Shown one piece after another: positions 1-5,348 of a stretch of DNA of 8,125 bases. Numbering within the stretch: position 1 is the stretch's first letter; every line of letters begins with the position of its first letter. Location: contig JALRFZ010000476.1 in NCBI GenBank assembly GCA_023253615.1, forward strand, positions 1 through 8,125, written 5' to 3'. Below the pieces are notes generated by a model that worked only from the letters and a program-made list of their open reading frames with translations, made no database searches and was not told where the DNA came from. Both the position numbers and the translations under genes were made by a program. This stretch comes from Verrucomicrobiales bacterium (GTDB taxonomy: Bacteria > Verrucomicrobiota > Verrucomicrobiia > Verrucomicrobiales > DEV007).

Positions 1-269
1 AACGCTTCGCCATGCCCAACGCCCACATCATGATCCACCAGGTCTCCGGCGGCGCCCAGGGCACCGCCTCCGACGTGGAGCGCACCGTTGAATTCATGTA
101 TTCGCTGAAGAAACGCCTCAATCGCATCCTCGCCCACCACACCGGCAGGACCATCGAAGAGATCGAGCGCGACTCCGACCGCGACAACTACATGCCCGCC
201 GCCGTCGCCGCCGAATATGGCCTCATTGACAAGGTCCTCGAGAAGAAGGTTCTCGAGAAGAAGGACTGA
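1..269 (+). CDS. clpP: ATP-dependent Clp protease proteolytic subunit ClpP, C-terminal part (5' end outside window)
   Basis: This is the C-terminal part of ClpP, the serine peptidase that forms the tetradecameric barrel degrading proteins unfolded by a Clp ATPase in the cytoplasm. The frame is open from the first base, and RFAMPNA matches the RFxLPN segment of ClpP, so the ATG at 12 is an internal Met and not the start. Two triad residues are visible: the His of MIHQ (codon 36-38) and the Asp within the ERDSDRDNYM segment. The catalytic Ser (GxxAS motif) lies upstream of the window. Family features follow in order: GGAQG, LNRILAHHTG, and AAEYGLIDKVL just before the end. The tail ends with two nearly identical copies of KVLEK encoded by a 15-bp tandem repeat. 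An intrinsic terminator follows 31 bases after the stop, so this is the last gene of its transcript. Identification is secure. Confidence 0.95.
   Translation, partial: RFAMPNAHIMIHQVSGGAQGTASDVERTVEFMYSLKKRLNRILAHHTGRTIEEIERDSDRDNYMPAAVAAEYGLIDKVLEKKVLEKKD
231..260 (+). repeat. 15-bp tandem duplication at the end of clpP
   Basis: Two adjacent 15-base units, 231-245 and 246-260, differ at one base (C versus T). They encode KVLEK twice at the extreme C-terminus. ClpP normally ends in a short variable tail near this point, so the duplication is probably neutral. It looks like slippage or unequal exchange. Confidence 0.85.
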
Positions 270-300
270 TCGCCTATCCGGCAATCACCCGTTTTCAGCG

Positions 301-331
301 AAGCGTCGGGCGTGAGCCCGGCGCTTTTTTT
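301..331 (+). terminator. Intrinsic terminator of clpP
   Basis: A 10-bp stem (302-311 with 316-325, one G-T wobble at 306/321, extendable by an A-T pair at 301/326) closes a GTGA loop of GNRA type. It is followed directly by a seven-T tract at 325-331. It lies 31 bases after the clpP stop. In the opposite direction no T tract follows the stem, so it should terminate clpP and not vapC, although the convergent vapC transcript also ends nearby. Confidence 0.92.
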
Positions 332-345
332 GAACGCACGTCCCG

Positions 346-744
346 CTAGGGTTTGATCAGTTTGACCTTGGGAAAATACGTTTGATATCGCGAGGGATCC
401 CGCGTGATGATCGCGATCCCCAGCGATTCGGCATGGGCACCGATGAAAAAGTCGGGCAGGGGCAGCACTTTGGTTCCTCCGTTCCGGCGATAGAGGAGAA
501 AGGCTTTTGCGGCAAGGAAAAGTGCCTCACGGGGCAACTCCTCGAACTTCAGCCCCAAGGGTTCGATCAAGTGGTCGACCTCGTGCATGGATTCCGCGCC
601 CGCACACAAGTCCGCATAAATCACGGGATTGATCAGCAGTCCGTCCTTCTGATAACGGGAGATCTGAGCGTCCGACCAGGCACCCCAGACGGGATCGTCG
701 GTGGCGACATCCAGAATCACATTGCTGTCGAGGATCCTGCCCAC
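346..744 (-). CDS. vapC: VapC-like PIN-domain ribonuclease toxin (FitB type)
   Basis: This 132-residue PIN-domain protein is predicted to be a metal-dependent RNase acting as the toxin of a type II toxin-antitoxin pair. The acidic pocket is visible: D6 in LDSNVILD, D45 in VIYADL (the position is usually Glu in YAE), D98 in LPDFFIGAHA and D116 in ITRDPSRY. The protein ends YFPKVKLIKP, as full-length relatives do, so it is complete. It starts with GTG (742-744). A good Shine-Dalgarno GGAGG (754-758) lies 9 bases upstream, inside the end of the antitoxin gene. The antitoxin stop is only 4 bases before this start, so the two are translationally linked. Family membership is secure; the RNA target cannot be read from sequence. 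Confidence 0.92.
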   Translation of the reverse strand: MGRILDSNVILDVATDDPVWGAWSDAQISRYQKDGLLINPVIYADLCAGAESMHEVDHLIEPLGLKFEELPREALFLAAKAFLLYRRNGGTKVLPLPDFFIGAHAESLGIAIITRDPSRYQTYFPKVKLIKP

Positions 745-748
745 GGCT

Positions 749-1009
749 TCATTCCTCCCGGGTTTGTTTCATGAGCTCCTCGGTGGTGATCCGCCCCTTC
801 CAGATCCCCCTGACGGAATCACAGACACTGCCGGGCCGCTCCCCCACCTTGACCGAGACGACAGGAGGCACGTCGTCCAAACCAAGAACGGCACGGGTCA
901 GGATGTCACGCGCCTCAGCCTCCATCGCCCGGCCATGGGTGGCGGCACGAATCCGCAGCAAGCGCTTCACGTTTTCGTCCAGATTCCGGATCGTCAGTGT
1001 CGTGGACAT
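749..1009 (-). CDS. vapB: VapB/FitA-like ribbon-helix-helix antitoxin
   Basis: This 86-residue protein has an N-terminal ribbon-helix-helix DNA-binding domain. The beta strand is TLTIRNL (residues 4-10), followed by helices around NVKRLLRIRAATHGR and EAEARDILTRAV. The C-terminal half (about 47-86) is the probable toxin-neutralising tail. It is the FitA-like type often annotated as a plasmid-stability antitoxin. It precedes the toxin gene by 4 bases, in the usual antitoxin-first order. The ATG at 1007-1009 is chosen because the beta strand begins at residue 4, leaving no room for a later start. No Shine-Dalgarno precedes it; instead a promoter ends 5 bases before the ATG, suggesting a leaderless mRNA. 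The protein probably represses its own promoter through the palindrome at 1022-1046. Confidence 0.92.
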   Translation of the reverse strand: MSTTLTIRNLDENVKRLLRIRAATHGRAMEAEARDILTRAVLGLDDVPPVVSVKVGERPGSVCDSVRGIWKGRITTEELMKQTREE

Positions 1010-1014
1010 GACGA

Positions 1015-1043
1015 AATGTACGCATTGCCAGCATCGCTGTCAA
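1015..1043 (-). promoter_or_regulatory. vapBC promoter (sigma70-type), predicted leaderless
   Basis: On the - strand there is a perfect -35 TTGACA (1038-1043), a 17-bp spacer and a -10 TACATT (1015-1020, 4 of 6 consensus bases). The -10 ends 5 bases before the vapB ATG, so transcription should start at or within a base or two of the A of that ATG. No Shine-Dalgarno occurs in the short leader space, which fits a leaderless transcript. The start site is inferred from spacing only. Confidence 0.75.
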
Positions 1044-1046
1044 TGC
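1022..1046. promoter_or_regulatory. Palindromic operator overlapping the vapBC -35 box
   Basis: Two 11-base arms, GCATTGCCAGC (1022-1032) and GCTGTCAATGC (1036-1046), are inverted copies with one mismatch, separated by ATC. The palindrome covers the whole -35 element and most of the spacer, so protein bound here would block RNA polymerase. Ribbon-helix-helix antitoxins of the FitA/VapB class are known to bind inverted repeats in their own promoters. The assignment of VapB-VapC as the binder is inferred from position. A hairpin role for the transcript upstream is a less likely alternative. Confidence 0.75.
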
Positions 1047-1077
1047 CGGCAGATTCTCCCACGACTCCCGAACGAAC

Positions 1078-1341
1078 TCACCCCTCGCCGCGCTCCTCCT
1101 GATGCTCCGGCTTCAGCGCGGGCACGACGGTGGCCTTGTCGGCGAAGCGGTCGAAGCGGTTCGAGAGGATCAACAGGGTCGGCGCCCACAGCCCGACGAA
1201 AATGCCGAAGCGCTCCGCGTGCGCCTGGGCCTCGGGCTCGTCGCTGCCGAGATACCACCAGATGAAGACAGAGAGCAGGATCGAAAAGATCCCGGCTTGA
1301 AAAAAGATCGCGCTGAGGACGCGCAGCATTTGCGGATTCAT
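1078..1341 (-). CDS. Small two-helix membrane protein of unknown function
   Basis: This 87-residue protein has no recognisable enzyme motif. Two hydrophobic segments are visible: about residues 7-31 (AIFFQAGIFSILLSVFIWWYL) and about 46-60 (GIFVGLWAPTLLILS). A short polar loop containing SDEPEAQAHAERF lies between them, and a charged tail follows (NRFDRFADK, then the Glu-rich QEERGEG end). It is predicted to be an inner-membrane hairpin. It follows the metallo-hydrolase gene by 79 bases on the same strand and could share its transcript. A CATAAT hexamer (1350-1355) sits 8 bases before the ATG, but no good -35 lies at the right distance and there is no clear Shine-Dalgarno. I infer it is real from the coherent membrane topology and its position between same-strand genes. 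Function unknown. Confidence 0.72.
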   Translation of the reverse strand: MNPQMLRVLSAIFFQAGIFSILLSVFIWWYLGSDEPEAQAHAERFGIFVGLWAPTLLILSNRFDRFADKATVVPALKPEHQEERGEG

Positions 1342-1420
1342 ACCCGCGCATTATGCCGGAGCCGGGTGCCGGGCGCTCCGCGGATCTTGGCATTCTCGCC
1401 GCTCATTCCGCAATCGGCGC

Positions 1421-2044
1421 TCAGGTCAGAAAAGGATTCGTCGCCTTTTCACGCCCGATCGTCGTTGTGGGTCCGTGCCCCGGCAACACCTCGGTCTCTC
1501 CCGGGAGGGGCCAGAGCTTTTCCCGGATCCCCGCGAGGAGTTGCTCGTGGTTGCCGTTCGGAAAATCGGTGCGCCCGATGCTGCCGGCGAACAGGACGTC
1601 GCCCCCGATCAACAGGGGCACGCCTTTCACCCCGAAACAGACGCTGTCAGGCGAATGACCGGGCACGTGATAAAGATCGAGAACGAGTCCGCCCAGATCG
1701 ATCAAGTCGAGACCCGCGAAACAATGGTCCACCGTGTAGGGATCGATGTCGCAGGGGATGCCCATCATGCGCTCGAGGCGTTTTGAAAGGGTCAGCTCCT
1801 CCGAAGGCTCCGAATGCGCGTAGACCGGACACCCGAATGCCTCCTGGATTTTCCCGACATCGAGGACGTGGTCGTGATGCTGGTGCGTCAGGATCAGCGC
1901 CTCTGGACGCACCCCCTGGTCCGCCAGCCACTCCGTGATGCCCTCCGGCGCGTCGAAGACCCACGACTTGCCGTCCCTCGTGACGACGTAACCGTTTGTC
2001 TGGAATAAGCCGCCGCAAAAGCCGGAAAGTTGCAAATCGCTCAT
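1421..2044 (-). CDS. Metallo-beta-lactamase-fold hydrolase (glyoxalase II-like)
   Basis: This 207-residue cytoplasmic hydrolase belongs to the glyoxalase II/YcbL-like branch of the metallo-beta-lactamase fold, which usually cleaves thioesters such as S-lactoylglutathione. The metal ligands are all visible: H54-Q-H56-H57-D58-H59, H130 in VPGHSPDS, D149 in IGGDVLF and H190 in LPGHGP. GRTDFP (157-162) is also characteristic. The C-terminal helical domain of true glyoxalase II is absent, so the length fits the short single-domain group and the substrate is uncertain. The start is supported by GGGAG (2054-2058 on the - strand) 9 bases upstream, and there is no signal peptide. It is divergent from the zinc-ribbon gene across 82 bases. 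It may lead a transcript with the small membrane protein. Confidence 0.9.
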   Translation of the reverse strand: MSDLQLSGFCGGLFQTNGYVVTRDGKSWVFDAPEGITEWLADQGVRPEALILTHQHHDHVLDVGKIQEAFGCPVYAHSEPSEELTLSKRLERMMGIPCDIDPYTVDHCFAGLDLIDLGGLVLDLYHVPGHSPDSVCFGVKGVPLLIGGDVLFAGSIGRTDFPNGNHEQLLAGIREKLWPLPGETEVLPGHGPTTTIGREKATNPFLT

Positions 2045-2126
2045 CGTATCGTTCTCCCTTCTTTAGGGCAATTCCGCCACGCTTCAACTTTTCCCCTGTG
2101 CAATCGCGCGGGAGGCGGTATAAAAG

Positions 2127-2435
2127 ATGCTCTTTCAACCGCTTATGCCGCTCCGTTTCGAATGTCCGCACTGCTCCTCGCGTCTCTCCGCCGGTCGCGA
2201 GCTCTACCACACCGTCCTCGATTGCCCCGACTGCGGCAAAGAGTTCATGGTACCGACACCGGAAGACATCAAGCTGCCGACACACACCCTGAAATTCATC
2301 TGTCCACATTGCCGGCGCAAACTCTCGGCCACGCCCGACCAGTTCGGCACCGAGATGCCCTGCCCCTTCGTGAATTGCGGCAAACCCATCCAGGTGCCCG
2401 AGCCCGATTGGAAGCCGGTGGGTGGAGCGGAGTGA
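2127..2435 (+). CDS. Small tandem zinc-ribbon protein, function unknown
   Basis: This 102-residue cytoplasmic protein is made of two similar zinc-ribbon modules. Module 1 has CPHC (13-16) and CPDC (33-36). Module 2 has CPHC (59-62) and then C79-PFVN-C84, where the second knuckle is C-x4-C instead of C-x2-C. Each module begins with F-x-CPHC and ends near CGK followed by VP, which indicates an internal duplication. Such ribbons can bind nucleic acid or protein; no function can be assigned. The ATG at 2127 is preceded by GGGAGG (2110-2115), 11 bases away, a slightly long but usable Shine-Dalgarno. A second in-frame ATG at 2145 (just before PLRFECPHC) is possible. It is convergent with the sulfatase gene. 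Confidence 0.85.
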   Translation: MLFQPLMPLRFECPHCSSRLSAGRELYHTVLDCPDCGKEFMVPTPEDIKLPTHTLKFICPHCRRKLSATPDQFGTEMPCPFVNCGKPIQVPEPDWKPVGGAE

Positions 2436-2448
2436 GGGCAGCCCCATC

Positions 2449-2481
2449 GAAGAGGGTTTGACCGCGCATTCGACCCTCTTC
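2449..2481. repeat. Inverted repeat between convergent genes (possible transcript-end hairpin)
   Basis: GAAGAGGGT (2449-2457) and ACCCTCTTC (2473-2481) are perfect 9-base inverted arms around a 15-base loop. They fall between the zinc-ribbon stop and the sulfatase stop (2480-2482 once the frameshift is corrected), overlapping the latter. Neither strand has a T tract after the stem, so it is not a classical intrinsic terminator. It may still be the shared 3' hairpin of both transcripts. Confidence 0.5.
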
Positions 2482-3899
2482 ACTCCCGCGGCGTGTGGAG
2501 TTTCGCCTTCGACCGCCCGTCCTTCCACAGGTCGTATTGCGGATCAGCGCAGGTGGTGAATTTCGCATCCAGCTTCGCGATCATCTCCGCCTGCTTCGCC
2601 GCGAGTTCCGCCTGGCCGAAAAGGTTGAACCTCTCGTGTGGATCCTCTTGCAGGTCGTAGAGCTCCGAAGGCCCCCGTCGGAAAACGACGCAGGACGATT
2701 TTCCACCGGTCGTCCCGATAGGAACGGCACCCCTCCATCTCGTAGATCATCTCGTTGGTCCATTCGACCGGCGCTCCCTTGAGGACCGCCGCGAAACTCC
2801 GGCCCGGCAGATTCGCGTCCGCCGGAATGCGATGCCCGAGGCCGAGTTGATCAAGCACGCTGGGAAAAAAGTCGTAATTGCTCACGAGCAGGTCGCTCGT
2901 CCCCGTCGTCACCGCACCCGGCTGGCGGAAGATCAGCGGGATCTGCATCATCAGATCATGCGCCGCGATCGGTTTGGTGTGGTCGCCCATGCCGAAGAAT
3001 CCATTCTGCCCGCCCATCCAGCCCTGGTCCGCCGCGTAGACGACGAGGGTGTTCTCCTCGAAACCGTTCTCCTTCAGCGCCGCAAGGATCTCCCCGACCC
3101 CGTCATCGACCGCGCTCGTCTCGGCGGCGACACGGCGGATGCTGGTGAGGTTGTTGTGATAGGGTTTGTTGGCGTGCTGCCAGGGATGCATCGTGTCGCG
3201 CGGGAAAGAAGGCAGCCATTGGTCCGCGTAGGTGGCGGCGTGGCGGTTTTTCGCGGGCTCGAGGAGGAGCGGACTCAGATTGTAGGGGCCGTTGTAGGCG
3301 AGATAGAGGAAGAAGGGCTTTCCACTTCCCTTCTGCTCCTCGATGAAACGTTTCCCCCGCTCCGTCCACAGGTCGGTCATGTACTTCGGCGTCGGTTTGA
3401 TTTCACCGTTTTCGATGATCGGGTCGGAGTAGAAATCCCGCGTGCTTCCGCGCTCCATCGTCACCCAAGTCGAGAAACCGTCCTGCGGGGTGAGATTCGC
3501 GCCAAGGTGCCATTTTCCGACGAGACCGCAGGTGTAACCCTCGTCGTGAAGGATCTCCGGCAGGGTTTCGAACTCCTCGAGCGTGTAAAAGGCCTCGGGT
3601 CCGATCATGTACTTCGGGTCGAGGAAGGAATGCACCCCGTGCTGCGAAGGGATCAACCCGGTCAGAAAGGTCGCCCGCGTCGGCGAACAGACCGGGTTGC
3701 TGCTCAGGGCACGGGTGAAACGCATCCCTTCGGAGGCGAGCCGGTCGATGTTCGGGGTGCAGATGTCAGGATTCCCGTAGCAGCCCAGGGTCCACGCGCC
3801 CTGGTTGTCGGTGAGGATGAAGACGAAATTCGGCGGTCGGTCCGCGGCGGGGCAGGGAAACGCGAAGAGGCAGACAAGGAGCGACAGGAAACGTCTCAT
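2480..3899 (-). CDS. Secreted family S1 sulfatase, frameshifted near the 3' end
   Basis: This arylsulfatase-type enzyme hydrolyses sulfate esters, probably on polysaccharides, in the periplasm or outside the cell. Residues 1-19 form a Sec signal peptide (MRRFLSLLVCLFAF, then PCPAA). Active-site motifs in order are D31-N32 (metal), C71-S-P-T-R75 (C71 is the cysteine converted to formylglycine by a maturase), GKWHLG with K129 and H131, D291-Q292 (metal), and K309 in GDHTKP. The raw frame ends at 2544 (451 residues) with a Pro/Arg/Gly-rich tail that is not sulfatase-like. Removing one base from the G5 run (C5 at 2672-2676 on +) restores PSELYDLQEDPHERFNL and a 472-residue protein ending at 2480-2482. 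The gene lies 76 bases downstream of the serine hydrolase gene. Substrate is unknown. Confidence 0.93.
2672..2676 (-). other. Probable single-base insertion in a G5 homopolymer (sulfatase frameshift)
   Basis: In the raw frame residue 409 (Gly) is followed by AFGALRPARG, which does not fit the family. Reading with four instead of five G residues gives GPSELYDLQEDP, matching the (N/S)ELYDLxxDPxE segment common near sulfatase C-termini, and stays open to a TGA at 2480-2482. Homopolymer miscounts are a frequent consensus error; a true mutation would replace the last 63 residues with 42 unrelated ones. Confidence 0.85.
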
Positions 3900-3905
3900 G
3901 CGGCC

Positions 3906-3934
3906 GTTCTACCGGATCTCGGCAATCCTGGCAA
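3906..3934 (-). promoter_or_regulatory. Possible sulfatase promoter, leaderless spacing
   Basis: On the - strand TTGCCA (3929-3934, 5 of 6 consensus bases) is followed after 17 bp by TAGAAC (3906-3911, 4 of 6). Six bases then separate it from the sulfatase ATG, which would place transcription start at the ATG. No Shine-Dalgarno is present. A 9-base imperfect direct repeat (GGCAATCCT/GGCAATCCC, 3921-3938) overlaps the -35 and could be a regulator site. The -10 is weak, so chance is a real alternative. Confidence 0.35.
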
Positions 3935-3975
3935 TCCCGCGAAGAAGCGGACCCGCGACCCTACGGCTGGAGTCG

Positions 3976-5088
3976 TCATTTCGACGACGCCTGCACCCAC
4001 CTGGCGATTTCCAGCGACATCCGGCCGACGAGGGTCTCTCCATCGACCGGTTTCGTCGCGTGTCCGGCCCCGATCACGGGAACGAAGAAGTAGCGCGGTC
4101 CCCCGTTCGCAGAATCATCGACATACCCCAGCTCGAGGGCGTGATCGCTGATGAGCCCGCTCTTGTGAAAGTATTTCGCCTTGGGAAACACCTCGCCGGC
4201 CGCACGTGTCCAGCCGCTCGGACCCGATTCGGCCGCCACCGTGGCGAGTCCGCTGAGACCGCCGCCGCCCTCGCGCAGGAAGCGCAGTTGTTCGTCGCTG
4301 ATCCGGAACCGCTCCGACTCGGGAAGCTGCTCGTGAAAAAGGACCCGCCTGAGACAGTCGGCCAGTTCGCGCGGGGTCGTCACGTTTCCGGTCTTGGCGT
4401 CGATCAGCGTGCAACCTCGTTCTTCCGAATAGGAACGTCCGCTCCAGGTGTGCTCGATCACGAAGGATCGGCTGCCGTCGGGTGAGGCGAGACGAATCCG
4501 CTGGGCTTCCTCGCGTTCGTAAACCCAGGGCCGCGTCCGCACATATCCGCGCATCAAGGCCGAGTTCGGAAAGCCGCGCTCCGCGGTGAGGAACTTCGTG
4601 TTGAGCCAGTCGATTCCGACGAGCCGGAGGAGCAGGGTGTAATCCTCGTTCGAAGAGCGGCGGAAAACCTCGCTCGAAAGTTCCCGCAGCGTCCGGCTGG
4701 AGTCGAGGATCCATTTCCCGTCCGCCTCCCGGTGTTCGAAGGTCGCCGTCACGTCGAGGTCGAAGCCCGCCTCCCGCACCCGCTCCATCGCCGCGATCAC
4801 CGCGTAGAGCTTCACCGTGCTGGCAGGCCAGAAGTCCTTCCGGTCGGCCGTGTCCCGGTATTCGATCCAGTCGAAGACAGGCGATCCCTCCTCTCCCTCG
4901 CGGACGTGACAGACCACCGCGAGTTTCTTCAATTCGGGCGCCACCGCGTCCAGCGCCGCATCGAGCGCGGCATCGGACCGCTCCGCTCCGAAGGTGAAGT
5001 CAATCGCCTGGGACATGATCAACGGAAGCATGGCTCGCATCCCGGTCCTCGCCATCGGAATGAGGCGGTTGAAGAAAACGAATGGCAT
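3976..5088 (-). CDS. Serine hydrolase, class A beta-lactamase / penicillin-binding fold
   Basis: This is a 370-residue penicilloyl-serine transferase-fold protein. The three active-site motifs are visible: S90-T-V-K93 (nucleophile and base, in FWPASTVKLYAV), S145-S-N147 (in RRSSNEDY) and K309-S-G311 (in YFHKSGLISDH). The class A omega-loop pattern E-x-x-L-N is not evident at the expected place, so true beta-lactamase activity is doubtful; a peptidase or esterase is as likely. The first ATG (5088) has AAAGGGA 4 bases upstream. The ATG at residue 17 (5040) has GAGG 6 bases upstream and would put a short hydrophobic segment (MRAMLPLIMSQAI) at the very N-terminus as a possible signal. The start is therefore uncertain. 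The gene lies upstream of the sulfatase on the same strand, 76 bases away, possibly in one transcript. It is divergent from the cytochrome/DUF1549 gene. Confidence 0.85.
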   Translation of the reverse strand: MPFVFFNRLIPMARTGMRAMLPLIMSQAIDFTFGAERSDAALDAALDAVAPELKKLAVVCHVREGEEGSPVFDWIEYRDTADRKDFWPASTVKLYAVIAAMERVREAGFDLDVTATFEHREADGKWILDSSRTLRELSSEVFRRSSNEDYTLLLRLVGIDWLNTKFLTAERGFPNSALMRGYVRTRPWVYEREEAQRIRLASPDGSRSFVIEHTWSGRSYSEERGCTLIDAKTGNVTTPRELADCLRRVLFHEQLPESERFRISDEQLRFLREGGGGLSGLATVAAESGPSGWTRAAGEVFPKAKYFHKSGLISDHALELGYVDDSANGGPRYFFVPVIGAGHATKPVDGETLVGRMSLEIARWVQASSK

Positions 5089-5348
5089 CCGTTCCCTTTA
5101 TCCGAAAGAACCCTCGGAACTCAATCACGGAAAAAGCTCCGGGCCCGCGTACAATTCTTGTCCCGGCCGGGACAAGAATTGTAACCGAGGTGAAAGGGGA
5201 GCCTGAAGGCGGCCGGACCTTGACCCTTGGCCGCCCTGATCGCGGACCGGGCGAATGATCGAATCATACCAAAACGCCCGCCCTGCGTCCAAGACTCGCC
5301 CACGCCCCGCCCCGATCATGGAGCGAGGTTTTCCACAACCCTGCGCCC
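5089..5348. other. Divergent intergenic region rich in inverted repeats
   Basis: No gene is supported in these 260 bases. The region separates two divergently transcribed genes and should hold both promoters, but I see no convincing pair of -35 and -10 boxes for the + gene. For the - gene, TTGAGT, a 16-bp gap and GATAAA precede ATG 5088, which is weak. Three symmetric elements are present: the 34-bp palindrome at 5150-5183; GGCGGCC/GGCCGCC (5208-5214 with 5229-5235); and a nested pair with outer arms CGGGCG/CGCCCG (5248-5253 with 5275-5280) enclosing ATGAT/ATCAT (5255-5259 with 5263-5267). Confidence 0.6.
5150..5183. repeat. Perfect 34-bp palindrome
   Basis: The half-site TACAATTCTTGTCCCGG (5150-5166) is followed immediately by its exact reverse complement (5167-5183), with no spacer or mismatch. 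It lies between divergent genes, 61 bases upstream of the serine hydrolase start and 165 bases upstream of the cytochrome gene start, so a terminator role is unlikely. It could be a binding site for a dimeric regulator, or one copy of a dispersed palindromic (REP-like) element. Which one depends on whether it recurs in the genome. Confidence 0.9.

Noticed and set aside
301..331. The clpP terminator as a bidirectional terminator for vapC
   Set aside because: On the - strand the sequence after the stem has no T tract; only the + direction has the full signal.
1102..1938. 278-codon + strand frame over the membrane protein and hydrolase genes
   Set aside because: Very Arg/Pro-rich, no start signal, and overlaps genes with clear motifs on the other strand.
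2119..2124. TATAAA just before the zinc-ribbon ATG as a -10 box
   Set aside because: It would start transcription at about 2131, downstream of the ATG that has a Shine-Dalgarno, and there is no matching -35. It could only work if translation starts at 2145.
1647..2528. 293-codon open frame on the - strand across the zinc-ribbon gene and the hydrolase start
   Set aside because: It overlaps two genes with recognisable motifs, has a Gly/Arg-rich tail and no family features.
2832..4151. 439-codon open frame on the + strand opposite the sulfatase
   Set aside because: It is antisense to a gene with clear catalytic motifs, its translation is Arg/Val-rich with no domain pattern, and it crosses into the next gene. 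It is a shadow of high-GC coding sequence.
3976..5088. Calling this gene an antibiotic-resistance beta-lactamase
   Set aside because: The fold motifs are shared with peptidases and esterases, and the deacylation Glu is not evident.
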